Positions 28,520 to 39,735 of a stretch of 64,000 nucleotides of DNA are shown here, one piece after another. Positions within the stretch are counted from its first letter, which is position 1; each line of letters begins with the position of its first letter. Both the position numbers and the translations under genes were made by a program. This DNA comes from Symsagittifera roscoffensis (Eukaryota > Xenacoelomorpha > Acoela > Convolutidae): positions 66,082,471-66,146,470 of the forward strand of contig NC_087063.1 of the NCBI RefSeq assembly GCF_963678635.1, in the 5' to 3' direction. The notes beneath the pieces were generated by a model. That model did not search any database. It was given only the letters and a program-made list of their open reading frames with translations, and had not been told where the DNA came from.

Positions 28520-29557
28520 TCCATATGCTCATCTTACATTTCCCCACACCGAAAATGCTTATCTTACAATTTCCTACATCAAAATGCTCATCTTACATCC
28601 GAAAAACAAAAATGAAAAAGAAAGAACTCTTCGAAATGTTGAGTTTTCCACCCAAATTTCCAATCAAAAACCTTGTTGTAACATTTCCCTGCCCAAACAA
28701 TCAAACTAACTGGCTGTGAGGAGCTTCACTTAAACCGAAAATGCTTATCTTACAATTTCCTACATCAAATGTATGGAAAAACGCTAATCATAAAATTTTC
28801 ATACAATTTCAAAAATCCATTGAAAAAAGATTCAATATAGTTTCTCCGGCTATTTGAACCAAATAAAACAGTCTGGTAAGGAAAAATAACTACGTTTATT
28901 TTTTTTTTGAAAAAAATGATTATCCTAGAATTTCCATATATGGGAATCAGAAACTTGTTACAACTTGTTTTCAAAACGCATCCTTGTAAAAACACAATCA
29001 ACCTTTAAAAGTAAAATTGGTAGCTATACAAATATTACAACATCCGAAAAACAAAAATGAAAATGAAAGAACTCTTCGAATTGTTGAACTTTTGAACCAT
29101 TTTTTTAAAATCAAAACGCAATTATTTTTTTTGTACTACAGCATAATGCGACAAAATAATAATTTTGATTGAAGAACAAAACAAAAAAAAACGATTTTGA
29201 GAAACACAATTATTAAATTCAGAGCATGCATTTCACAAACATTAAAAAAGGCCAAATTACGGTTCTCCGCAATAGGGAGTGAAAGCTTAGCCACCTTAAA
29301 CACGCTAACAGTATAATTTTTCATGTTGTTTTCCAAACGTTCTTTAAATGTATACAAGACAACAAGCCGTTAAGTTTTTGGTTCACTTAAAAATCAAACC
29401 AAGGTCACGACTAGAAAAACAATATTTGAATCATTTCACTCTCGAGATTATGTGTCTCATACTCGAAAACTAGATTTTTTGCCGTGAACACTTTTCTTAC
29501 ATGAAAGAGAACTTGCTTTTTTATTGATCCCTAACAGCTTCTAGGTTATTTCCCACT

Positions 29558-29607
29558 TGGCCACTAGGTAACACAGTCGCTTTCACTATGGCCTGAGGTC
29601 CGAATCC
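29558..29607 (+). other. tRNA-like pol III promoter boxes, left arm
   Basis: TGGCCACTAGG (A-box-like) and GGTCCGAATCC (B-box-like) about 40 bases apart. The anticodon and acceptor stems do not fold well, so this is not a functional tRNA; a decayed tRNA gene or SINE head is more likely. Confidence 0.4.
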
Positions 29608-32164
29608 CGGCAGTATTTTGCAATATGTTTAGCATGCAGTATATGTGAAACCTAGTTTTTATCCGGCAAAAAATTATTTTCCACACTTTCGTTGGTCTGC
29701 TCAAACTATGAGTGAATTAATATGACTGCTAGGGCTACTTAGGAGGACATTTTAAAATCTTTTAAAAAATCATATTTTTTGCTGAACTGGTATTTTCTCG
29801 AAAATTGCTGGTTTTCTATTCTTTTATTTAGTTTTTTTCATGCTATTTTAAAATTCAAATAATGAAAAAGTTTAAAAGTTCAGTTTGAACTTTATATAAA
29901 TGTATAGGTTTTGGTTTCTTATTTTTTTTTGAGACGCTTCGGAAAATTTTTTCACCTTATGCAGAAATTTTGACTTCTCTCAAGATCACTCTATTGATTT
30001 TTGAAAAAAATTGTCAGTGAAAAGTCATCCTATTCATCTGTGTACCTGCACAATCCACTAGGCTTTCTTGCTTCAATTATTTGTCTACAGCCTTCGAAAC
30101 AGTCTGTGCATTGAAAATGTGACGCCTATTTTGAATTTTTTTAAAAAAAAAACTACTAGCCTCTCAAATGGTAAATTTTAGATTTAAAAGTTAAAACAGG
30201 TTGTAGGAAGTTTCCCTGCCCAAACAAATACGCCCATTTTTTCGAAGATAGATTGTTTCATCGAAAGATTAGGTTGTGTGATCCATCGAACTAACCAGCT
30301 GTGAGGAGCTTCACTCTATAATCTACAAAGCCAAATTTTTCTAACGCAAAAATGGTGATCCTAGAAAAAGTCAGTTTCCGTTTTTTTTCGGTTGTTTGAA
30401 AGCTTTGGACTTTTCTCAAGAAGTTTTGTTTTTAATGAGATTTTGGTTTTTTTTTTACTTTTCTCAGAAAAATTTTGGTTCACTGAGTTTTTGGTTTTAA
30501 TCGTAGTAATGGGTTGTAAAAAACTCTACCAATTTCTTTCAACACAAAAATTTATGGCCCTTGGAAAAATCACTTTCTGGTTTTTTTTGAACATTTTTTT
30601 ACTTTTCTCGAAAGATACTCTGTCCATTCTTTGGTTAAATATTCAATCGAAGACACGAGTTTGAGTCTTTTCCTGTTTAAACGGCCACGGCTTGTTTTTT
30701 GTCGAGAAGGTATTGGATAGGAGAAAAGTCAATTGGCTGAATTTTTGAACGTTTAGTAGAATGTTTTCCAGTTTTCTCCAAAACTACTCTACCAAATCTT
30801 AGATGAATGGATCAATCGAAAGAAGGGACTGCTGGAAATTTAACTGCAGGAAAAGCGTTTTCTCAACTTTTTGTGACTTTGGGGCAAATCACATTTGTCG
30901 ATAATTTTCACTCTTCTCTCTTATTTTAGTAACAAAACAACTATGGCTTTGGAAAAAAAGCAAAGTTTTTTTCCAATGCCATAGTTGTTTCTTCACTAAA
31001 TTAAGTGAGAAGAGTGAAAATTATCGACAATTGTGATTCGTCCCAAAGTCACAAAAACTTGAGAAAACGTTACTCCTGCAGTTAGTTTTCTAGCAGTCGC
31101 TTCTTTCTTCAAAAATTCAGCAATTTGACTTTTCTCAAATCCAAGAACTTCTCGGCAAAAAACAGGCCGTGGCCGCATAAGCTGAAAAAGATTCAAAATC
31201 GTGTCTTCGATTGATTAGTGAATCAAAGAATGGACAGAGTATCATTCGAGAAAAGTCAAAAAGTTTCCAAAAAAAACGAAAAAAACAACAAGAAAGTGAT
31301 TTTTTCCAAGGGCCATAACTTATTGTGTTAAAACAATTTGGTAGAGCTTTTTACAACCAAATAATGCGATTAAAACCAAAATCTCAGACTGGGTGGAATA
31401 TATCTCAAGAAAAGTCAAAAACTTCAAGCCTCCCAAAAAAACTAAAACTGACTTTTTCTAGGATCATCATTTTTGCGTTAGAAAAATTGGCTTCGAAGAT
31501 TATGGAGTGAAGCTCCTCACAGCCAATTAGTTCGATTGTTGTGGCAGGGAAACTTCATATATCTGGTTTTTTTTTAAAATCTCCAAATGAGAAGCTAGTA
31601 GTTTTTGAAAAAAAAAATTCAAAAAGAAACGTCATATTTTCAAAGCAGAGATTGTTTCGAAGGCTGTAGACAAATGAATAAAGTAAAAAGTAAAAAAGCC
31701 TAGATTATGCAGGTACGCAGATGAATAGGATGACTTTTCACTGACAATTTTTTTAAGAAAATCAATAGAGTGATCCTGAGAAAAATCAAAGTTTCTGCAA
31801 AAGGTGAAAAAAACTTTCCAAAGCGTCTCAAAAAAACAAAATAAAAAGCTTAAACCTTTACAATTATGTAATACCTGTTTTTTTTTCAAACAGATTATTA
31901 AAGCATGTTCATTATTTGAACATTAAAATAGTGTGAAACAAAACAAAAGAAAAGCATAGAAAACCAGCAGCCTTCAAGCAGGTACCAGTTCAGCAAAAAA
32001 TATGATTTATTAAAATATTTTAAAACGTCCTCAGAAGCCCCTGTAGTCACATTGATTCGCCCATAGTTTGAGCGGACCAACGAAACTTTGGCAAATAATT
32101 TTTTGCCGGATAAAAACTCAGTTTCAAATATTTTGCAGGCTAAAAATTTTGCAAAGTACTGCGT

Positions 32165-32218
32165 GGACTCGAACCTCAGGCCATAGGATGCAAAAGCGAC
32201 CGCGTTACCTAGTGGCCA
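32165..32218 (-). other. tRNA-like pol III promoter boxes, right arm
   Basis: On the minus strand TGGCCACTAGG is followed 43 bases later by GGTTCGAGTCC, a perfect B-box consensus at normal tRNA spacing. It is the mirror copy of 29558-29607 with a better-preserved B box. A proper cloverleaf could not be drawn. Confidence 0.45.
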
Positions 32219-33382
32219 AGTGGGAAATAACCTAGAAGTTGTTAGGAATCAATAAAAAAGCAAAATCGATTTCATGTAAAAAAAGTGTTCACGCCAAATA
32301 ATCTAGCTCCCGATAATGAGACACATCATCTCGAGAGTGAAATGGTTCAAATATTGTTTTTCTAGTCGTGATCTTGGTTTGATTTTTAAGTAAATCAAAA
32401 ACTTAACGGCTTGTTGTAATGTATACATTTGTAGAACGTTTGGAAAACAACTTGAAAAATTATACTGTTAGCGTGTTTAAAGTGACTCGGCATTGACTCC
32501 CTATTGTGGAGAATCGTAATTTGGCTTTTGTTAATGTTTGTGAAATTGTTGAAATTAATTTTATTTTATTTGTTCCTGCATTCAACTGTAAAAGGCTGCT
32601 CCTACTCCAAATCTTGATGGGTCACACGTAGAATTGAATGGTTGGTTTTGCTTAAGTATAATGTCTAAGACATGCTCTGATTTCAATAATTGTGTTTCTC
32701 AAAATCGTTTTTTTTTGTTGTTCAATCAAATTAATACTTTGTCTTATTATTCTGTAGAACAAAAAAATAATTTCATTTTGATTTTAAAAATTGGTTCAAA
32801 AGTTCAACAATTCGAAGAGTTCTTTCATTTTCATTTTTGTTTTTCGGATGTTGTAATATTTGTATAGCTACCAATTTTATTTTTAAAGGTTGATTGTGTT
32901 TTTACAAGGATGCGTTTTGAAAACAAGTTTTTTTAAGTTTCTGATTCCCTTATTTGGAAATTCTAGGATAACCATTTTTTTTCAAAAAACAAAATAAACG
33001 TAGTTATTTTTCCTTACCAGACTGTTTTATTTGGTTCAAATAGCCGGAGAAACTATATTGAATCTTTTTTCAATGGATTTTTGAAATTGTATGAAAATTT
33101 TATGATTAGCATTTTTCCATACATTTGATGTAGGAAATTGTAAGATAAGCATTTTCGGTTTAAGTGAAGCTCCTCACAGCCAGTTAGTTTGATTGTTTGG
33201 GCAGGGAAATGTTACAACAAGGTTTTTGATTGGAAATTTGGGTGGAAAACTCAACATTTCGAAGAGTTCTTTCTTTTTCATTTTTGTTTTTCGGATGTTG
33301 TAACATTTATATTGCTACCAATTTTATTTAAAAGGTTGATTGTGTTTTAACAAGGATGCGTAAAAGAAGTTTCACTCTTATT

Positions 33383-33744
33383 CAGGGGCGGATCTAGGAT
33401 TTTCTCGAGAGGGGGGCGGATTTTCAAAAAAAATTCCAAAATTTTATCGACCTTTTTTAGGTCAACCAAATTGATTTTCTGAGCTCTCCGAAAGCACAAA
33501 AAGTCCTTGTTCTGGCCAAATTTTCTGCCCACAGGCAAAAGTTTAAAAAAACAGACCAAAAAAGGCGTTTTTAGGCAATTTTTGGAAAATTATGACCCAA
33601 AAAATTGCGTTTTTTCGGTGCGCTTTCCCCCTCAAAGGTAGTATATATTGGAGCCCTTAGATAATTTCTAGGGTCTCTCACAAAAAATGGATATAACCAA
33701 ACCGTACAAAGAGGACCCTTTGGGTCGGCAGGGACAAGTCCCTG
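33383..33744. mobile_element. Candidate hAT-like insertion in right arm
   Basis: A segment absent from the left arm starts CAGGGGCGGATCTAGG and ends with the palindrome CAGGGACAAGTCCCTG. CAGGG...CCCTG ends suit hAT-type non-autonomous elements. The flanking 8 bases do not match (CTCTTATT and TTTACTAC), so the exact ends are uncertain. Confidence 0.4.
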
Positions 33745-34010
33745 TTTACTACGCTAAATTTTTCCTAAACCGAATTTCGAGTTTGCATATACATCTGCAT
33801 ATTGTTAATGTCTTAATGGTAGCTTTCCAAATTTATTTTGAAAAAGTTTTGAATATATGAAATCAAACATTGATAAGCATTCGTTTTTGTCCATAAAGAT
33901 TTTTGAAATGGAAAAAAGAGGATGAAATCTGGTGTTTTTACAAAACAGTTTGTATTAGTTTAGTTTTTTGTTTTTTGGTTAATCATTGACGTGTATTAAG
34001 GACTGCTTTT

Positions 34011-34216
34011 GGCTCTTTTCCAGTCCTCCCTTTCAAAATAACGAGTTTTTTATTTGTTTTACGTGTTATTGCGGCTAAATGCGTGATGTTACGCTGTAAA
34101 GCATGAAAACCAAATCTGTTCAGAATTATCAATTTGTTCACCACGCCAAGTTTCATTGCATTGTGACAACGTTAATTAGGCTTTGAATTTGAAAGGGGGG
34201 AAACTGGAAAAAAGCC
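34011..34216. mobile_element. 206-bp MITE with 8-bp target duplication, copy 1
   Basis: Ends GGCTCTTTTCCAG and CTGGAAAAAAGCC form a 13-bp terminal inverted repeat with one mismatch. Flanks CTGCTTTT and CCGCTTTT agree in 7 of 8 bases. The left arm of the palindrome has the corresponding empty site near 27577, which confirms insertion after the palindrome formed. 8-bp duplication suggests the hAT superfamily. Confidence 0.8.
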
Positions 34217-34929
34217 CCGCTTTTATCTAAAAAATTGTAGAAGATTGTTCATTCTATATGCTTTTTCTGCCATTCAAAAAAAATTACATGAGATTCTTGA
34301 TAAAGGTAACTTATTCTAATGATACTTCAAGGAAAGTTGATCTGTGATCAAAGGGTTGAAGAATAGTTAAGCAATCTCCACGACTCAGGTAAATTTGGAG
34401 TGCATGCAGATTAATAGTTTTTTCTTCTTTGGACTCTTTCAATCGTGGGTCAATTTAAACGTAGGGGTCAGGTGATTAGTCTCTGAAGAGTTTAAGCACT
34501 GCTTATCTCAGTGAGAAAAGTAAGTAATTGAGAAAGGAACATTTAAATGGTGATGACTCTAACGGTGTTGACGCTAATAGGTTAGACAAAAACAAAAACA
34601 GAAAAAATTAAGAAAGCCTTGATAATTTTTTGAGTTTGAATGCTAGATTTAGATTGAATTAGTTTTTTTGGAGAAAAGACTAGATCAAATTCAAATAAAG
34701 GACTTTTACATTGAAGTTCCATCGTTAGATTGTCATTAGCTTCTGCTCAGAAATGATTAATAAATTTCGAACAAGAACAAACTGGAAAACCGAAAGATAA
34801 GAATTGATGATTTAATGAGTAAGTTTTTTTTGAAATCTTTTGGTTACTTAAGTTAATTCCTGGATGGTCGAGTTAAATTAAGTTAGTTTACGAAAAAAAG
34901 CTTGGTTTTGCATTATAACTTCATGTTTT

Positions 34930-35163
34930 GGCTCTTTTCCAGTTTACCACCACCCCTCACCCCCCTCGTAAAATTACAAAATAAAGCTGTTCAAAAATTG
35001 TTTACACGGCTTTCGCATGTCAGAAATATTGTAAAAAATTTGTTCACTGGTTCACGATGACACGCTTTAAGCGATTCTTTTTAAATTAAAAGTCATTTTA
35101 AGTAGACCGTTATTTTTTTAATTTCAAAAAATTTTAATTTCACGGGGAAACTGCAAAAGAGCG
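34930..35163. mobile_element. ~234-bp MITE of the same family, copy 2
   Basis: Ends GGCTCTTTTCCAGTTTACC and GGGGAAACTGCAAAAGAGCG are inverted repeats of the same type as at 34011. Flanks CATGTTTT and GATGTTTT match in 7 of 8 bases. Its interior is diverged from copy 1. Confidence 0.75.
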
Positions 35164-35703
35164 GATGTTTTGCTCTAGGAACCCACCTTGTTAAAGAAAA
35201 CAATGCCGAAAATCAAAATTGAAAAATATAAATTCCTTAGATTAAATGAAACTTCGAAAACTTATAGTATACCAAGTGAACATGGCGTGTTGGTCAATGC
35301 AAGCTCGAATCTCTCAAAAAATTATTCAAAGTTGCGAATGAATTTTGTTAGTCTGCTAACAGCTCAAAATTATGTGAAATGTGCTTTTGAATGTTGAGTT
35401 GCGTTTTCGATTAAAGAAGGAAAATGAATGTTTTTTTAATGATACCAGAATTATACAAGAAGGTAGGGCCGAGAAGTAATTGGTGGGGAAAATTTTGAAA
35501 TCACTTATCAGAATTGCATTTTCTAGTCATTGATACTGCACAAAGTTCCGCGGTTGTTTTTTGAAGATTAAGTTTTTTTTTAAACCGAATTTTTGATTCG
35601 GATATATTGAGACGTAGAAACTCAATTCAATTATCCAAATTAAAAAAACTGAGCAGGTTTTATTTTTAACGGCTTTTTTGAGGTTTGTTGGTTGCACCAG
35701 ATG
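35164..35703. other. A+T-rich DNA without a gene
   Basis: About 540 bases outside the BEL element. A 69-codon frame (35188-35397) has no recognisable features and is probably chance. Confidence 0.5.
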
Positions 35704-35708
35704 AACTG

Positions 35709-35946
35709 TTATAGAAAACGAAAATGTAATCTTTTCTAGTTACACGATGTACTTGAGCATTTTCTTGCTTCAAATGTTGATTTGATTATAAATTAGTTGG
35801 TTGCACGTGTTTGGTAATTTAGTTTTGCATTTTTCCCAATTTTCTTTTTGTTCTGGTTTTCAATTTCTTTCCCGGAAATTTCCTGATTACATGTGAAAAG
35901 TTGAAGCCATCTAAGCTGGTTGTCGATTGTCAAATTGGCATATAAT
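35709..35946 (-). repeat. BEL A 3' LTR
   Basis: Matches 42923-43166 (plus a few bases at 41993) at roughly 90 percent by eye; starts TTATAGAAAACG and ends GGCATATAAT on the plus strand. The bases just inside, on the minus strand, read AAAATGAGGCCGAG, a possible short polypurine tract. Confidence 0.85.
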
Positions 35947-36227
35947 ACTCGGCCTCATTTTGCAGTTGCAGAATGAATTAGCAAAAAAGGGGTGCGCTAG
36001 TTTCTATTTTTAAAACTTAAAACACTGGCTTAACGGTCGTGTAAGTGTCAGTTGAAGTTATTGGCTATAGCTGTCGGAGCAAGTATGCTTTTGGGTGAGG
36101 ATCTCGTTGTCGTGAATCTTCGTTTGCTGGTTGATTGCAATAGTCCGGACTAACAAGTGCTTGTCTAATGTCTGGGATTGACACAATTTTGTCTCTTATT
36201 TTGACGGTGTAAACGCGGGTCTGGTCA

Positions 36228-36747
36228 TCAGTGGTTGGTTTGTTTCCTGTGATCCTTCCAATTGGTCAGAGTCCTCGTGGCGTCATATCCTGAAGAATCC
36301 AGACAATTTCTCCTATTTTGATAGGCAGCGTCTTCTTTGTCCGTCGTTGTCCTGGCAGTAGTGTTGGGATAAACTCCTTCTTCAATCGTTTCCAAATATG
36401 GGTTGCGAGTTGTTGGGCGAGTTTCCATTGTCGACTGAGTGTTGAGGGATGTTGGGTTTGTAGAGGTGGCATGATGGCATAGAACGAGTCTTTGACTGAT
36501 CTTATGAGTCGTTCCCATACACCTCAGAAATGAGAAGCATAGGCTGGAGTGAAGGTCCAATCAATCGGATGGTTGGCGTAGAATTGTCGTATAACATCAG
36601 CGTCGAAGTGTCTGTTGAGTTCTTTTTCGGCTGCGGTGAAATTTGTACCGTTGTCAGAAACAATTTTGGCTGGTTGTCCTCTGCATGCGAAGAATCGTCT
36701 TTAGGTATTGATGAAGGCGTCGGCTGATTGGTCCTGGCACATATCAA
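36228..36747 (-). pseudogene. BEL A integrase: end of catalytic core and C terminus
   Basis: Across frames the minus strand reads KIVSDNGTNF with the second catalytic Asp (about 36640), then FTPAYASHF, a stop, and GVWERLIRSVKDS with the catalytic Glu. A C-terminal SH3-like end (GEIVWILQDMTPRG) lies near 36290. At least one in-frame stop and two shifts. DNA-joining enzyme, not functional here. Confidence 0.82.
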
Positions 36748-37102
36748 GATGTACGGCTCGTGTTTTCAGGCAAGTAAATATAACGCCGTAGTGTTTGTTG
36801 TAGTTTCCTGTGGTTTTCGAAGCAAACGGTCCAAAGAGATCTAATCCTCGTTGTTGAAACAAGAAGGGTTTATCTTCCGGAAATCTGAAGGCGGGTAGGG
36901 GCGCAAGTTCTTGATGTAGTCCAGTTGCCTGTTGTCGTCGGCAGTCGTAACAGTTTTTTATGATCTTTTTAAAGTGTGCGCGAACACAGAGAACCCAATA
37001 CTCGTTTTGAAGATTATTTTTTTCTGGCGTGGCGTGGCTAATGCTGGTTGTCTTTGTGGGTTTGTCGTATAAATAGGTAAACTGCTGGGTGGTTTCCATC
37101 AA
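36701..37102 (-). pseudogene. BEL A integrase: zinc-binding half and first catalytic Asp
   Basis: 133 codons containing CYDCRRQQA (paired Cys of the HHCC module), GLDLFGPFASKT with the first catalytic Asp, and LKTRAVHLDMCQD, the BEL/Pao signature around the core. The front part (residues 1-40) is out of register with the upstream zinc histidines. Confidence 0.85.
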
Positions 37103-37544
37103 GGATAATCGGGTGTTTCATGCAATAGTCCAATTGAGATTTCTCGAGGCTCCCACGTGCTCGCAAGAGTCCGTCTTCGTCTAGAAATAGTGACGGATGT
37201 CGAAGCCTGCTTGTTATGTTGATTGGTTCAATTTGTGTCAATTCGTTGACCTCTGTGCTGAAGCTGTCTCGTTGCGTCTGCTTGAAGATGAAATTCTTTG
37301 CGGCAATCATGTTGTTGCTTGTCAGTTTGGTGGTCGGATTTTCGTTGCGGGAGTGTAGTCCTTTATTTTTAAAAATCCTGGCGGCACGCATTACGTATGC
37401 GGTTGTTCGGAGAATTCTTGTCCATTTGGAGAATCTGCTGTAGTCGATGAAACTTTGTACTGTATTTTCGGTGGAAGCTTGAAAAGCTAGCACTGTGGTT
37501 GTTGCTTTATCATCCATGTGTCCAGTTCGATCGTTGAGTTGCAA
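37038..37544 (-). pseudogene. BEL A RNase H-integrase linker
   Basis: 168 codons. DYSRFSKWTRILRTTAYVMR matches the linker found before the integrase in BEL/Pao proteins. GLLRARGSLEKSQLDY and HPIILDGNHPAVYLFIRQTH give the first part of the zinc module (RVGGRL-like region and first His). Ends by frameshift into the next piece. Confidence 0.8.
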
Positions 37545-37690
37545 GGTATCCGTATTGCGTCGTTTAATTGTAGTTTTGGTCAGTTGTATTCTGGTTCACA
37601 TAAAAATTTTGGTCCGGTGAACTATCTTGACTTGTTAGTTAATTCCGATAGGGGTATTCCGCGGGTTCCGTCGTCTGCTGGGTTTAGGGG

Positions 37691-38182
37691 TCATGGGTAA
37701 TGTTTCCATTGACCCGCTTGGGTGCTTTTCAAATTTTCTGCAATTCTGTGAGCCACAGAAATTTGTTGTCGTTTAGCAGATCTCTGTATCCATTGAAGCG
37801 CTGTTGTGCTGTCGGTCCACATATTAGTAGAGCTGATGTGAATCCTTTGTTCTCTACGAATGAACTTTGCGAGGCAAGTACCAAAAACGGCGGCTTGTTT
37901 TTCCAATTTAGTTTTTGTGTGTTCTTTTAGAGGAGCCACTCGAGCTTTTCCTAGAACAATGGCGCTGCTGATTTGCCGAGTGGCACTGTTGCTGTATACA
38001 AAATAAGCGACTCCTGCTAGGGTGTTGTAGGAGGTATCTGAAAAAAACATGAAGAGCGATGCTGTCGTAGCTGTTTCCAAAATAGTGTCGAGGTATTTCC
38101 GCTTTCGGTAGATCGTGTCTCTCGCCGAGAAGCTCAAAAGTTCAGGTATCATTTTTCGTGTAATTTGCTCGTCCCAATCCAT
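37691..38182 (-). pseudogene. BEL A RNase H domain
   Basis: 163 codons. FSDTSYNTLAGVAYFVY has the first catalytic Asp, TKLEKQAAVFGTCLAKF the Glu, and MWTDSTTALQWIQ the second Asp; these are the BEL/Pao-type RNase H motifs. It removes RNA after first-strand synthesis. The frame begins within the RT connection domain (MDWDEQITRKMIPELLSF). Confidence 0.85.
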
Positions 38183-38470
38183 TCCTTTTCTCCAAACTGC
38201 TTGCTGGATTATTCGTAGTTTAATAGTAATAGGTGCTGCTTTTCTAATTGGGTCAAAGATTGAAGAAGCTGCGCGAAGTAGGTTCCGTTGTGTAGGTTTC
38301 TTCTAGGCGAGTTCGTGTAATTTGTCAGTAGTGAAGCTGAATGTATCGTTACTTACTCTCCATCGTATTCCAAGAATTCGCTTCAAGATTTTGAGGTCCT
38401 TGATTTTGTCTACGGTGATGGATCTATGTTCTTCTGGTACTGTTTGTAGAATTCTATGATCTGTTGTGAT
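38183..38470 (-). pseudogene. BEL A RT-RNase H connection, broken
   Basis: Readable only in short pieces, including KRILGIRW-type sequence near 38370. No continuous frame. Joins RT to RNase H. Confidence 0.5.
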
Positions 38471-38860
38471 TCACTTCGTCAAGTTGAAGCTTCCTTGTTG
38501 TAGTACGTGTCGAAGGTCTTCTCTGATTTTCACTGCGGTGTCGATGTCGCCGGTGGCTTCGAAGGAGTCGTTCATGAAGAAGTTCTGGTAGACAAGTTTT
38601 TTGATGTGGGGATGGCTATCAGCATTGTCGTCTGCGCAAGTTCTTAATGCGTAAATTGCACAAGTGGGAGAACATTTGGCTCCAAAGACGAATCGAGTGT
38701 ACTCAAAAACTTCGGGTTCTTCCGCTCCCCAGAGGAAACGAAGAATTTTTCTATCTTCGGGGTTAACAGAAACCTGCATGTACATCCCTTCAATGTCGGT
38801 AATGATGGGATGCTTTCGCTCGCACAATCGGGTTATTACTCCTAGTAGATTGCAGAGCAA
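38471..38860 (-). pseudogene. BEL A reverse transcriptase, mutated active site
   Basis: 129 codons: ITDIEGMYMQVSVNPEDR (first catalytic Asp region), LRFLWGAEEPEVFEYTRFVF, FGAKCSPTCAIYALR, and the active-site segment LVYQNFFMNDSF. BEL/Pao enzymes have two Asp here (xMDD or xVDD); in this copy the first is Asn, so polymerase function is lost. The fingers region (38861-39295) is only partly readable. Confidence 0.85.
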
Positions 38861-39295
38861 AACAGGTCCAGTGAAAACAAAAAAAACATATCATTTAAAA
38901 GAGCAAGTCAGGTCCAATGAAAACCATATCATTTTGACAAATTCCTTTAAATTTGGATTTGACATTGGAAACACGGCGAAGTTTTCCTGGCTTGTTTGGG
39001 TTGATTACGCCATGCTCAGGTGAAATTCATCCTGTCGAAGGTATTTCGTCTGGCTCTGATTTCCTTATGTAGTGCTTGCCGAGATCCTAGTCAATTGCAT
39101 CCTGGTAGAAAGCCGGTTTTTCTGAATTCTTGTTAATTTGTATTTTCATCCGGTTGTATAGGGCAATTGCTGCTTGAAAGTTGTTGGGATGATTTGCATT
39201 TGGTTTCCACAGAAGTCCTAGTTGATAGCGGTTGTCGTATAATGATATGGTTTTCCGAAGTGTTTAAATAGCGTGTCTTTCGTCTGATGAAATTG
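38861..39295 (-). pseudogene. BEL A RT fingers region, decayed
   Basis: Mixed frames with many stops; a short insertion-like repeat (AGGTCCAGTGAAAAC near 38864 and AGGTCCAATGAAAAC near 38910) is present in about 38860-38930. Some codons near 39120-39210 fit a BEL RT start. No continuous frame. Confidence 0.4.
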
Positions 39296-39724
39296 TTATT
39301 TCAAGTCATGTGGTAAATGTTTCATTCGCCGGAATGAAGCGAGAAGATCCGAGAATTGCGTGCCGTCACTTGATATCTGTATTGGGGTGGCTGTTGCTTG
39401 GTAGCTTGAGAAGTATCCAATATCGCTGTTCGGTTTTGCTATTGTCCATCCTAGGGCTGTAAGGACTGCTCGAGGAACATTTTGATTTCCTTTGATGTTG
39501 GTTTTCGGGCTGACAATGTCAATATTTTCCGTTCCAATCATAAGCGCTACGTCGTTGTTGTTGAAGTCTGTAAAACATATTTCTTTAAGGTTGTCGTATT
39601 GGCTGAAGATGTCGTTCAAATTTTTGAGCTCCGCTGCTTTCAAGTTGATGTTCTCTTTGATTAAAACATAAGTTAGTTCAAAAGCTGAAGTATTAATTCC
39701 AAATGAATGAATTGTAATATCCAC
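39296..39724 (-). pseudogene. BEL A aspartic protease-like domain (DUF1758 type)
   Basis: 142 codons. ALMIGTENIDIVSP corresponds to the LIGxDxxD element of the BEL/Pao protease family, and ALGWTIAKPNSDIGYF is the conserved GW segment after it. The front half (active-site DTG) is not in this frame. Confidence 0.75.
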
Positions 39725-39735
39725 GGTCTTAGCCT

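Larger units (their letters stand above)
27824..28570. other. Left-arm-only DNA in the palindrome
   Basis: About 750 bases with no counterpart in the right arm, A+T-rich in the first part, then the GAGCGGTTT array and a TACCCGGGTTGACC terminal motif. No gene seen. Confidence 0.6.
26910..34815. repeat. ~8-kb imperfect palindrome (inverted repeat)
   Basis: Two inverted arms of nearly 4 kb meet at about 30962. The centre reads AACAACTATGG...GGAAAAAAA, a 6-base spacer, then TTTTTTTCC...CCATAGTTGTT. Matching landmarks: 27449-27474 with 34302-34329, 27760-27823 with 33755-33835, 28690-28790 with 33105-33210, 29530-29620 with 32160-32245. The arms differ by many substitutions and by insertions private to one arm, so this is an old genomic structure and not a mirror-image assembly artefact. 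No protein is visible in it. Confidence 0.88.

Noticed and set aside
29558-29607. Functional tRNA gene
   Set aside because: Only promoter boxes match; stems do not pair and no proper anticodon loop can be drawn.
26910-34815. Assembly artefact from inverted joining of the same sequence
   Set aside because: Arms are clearly diverged with private insertions, one of which has an empty site in the other arm.
35188-35397. A 69-codon host gene
   Set aside because: No domain, no splice context and ordinary A+T-rich composition.
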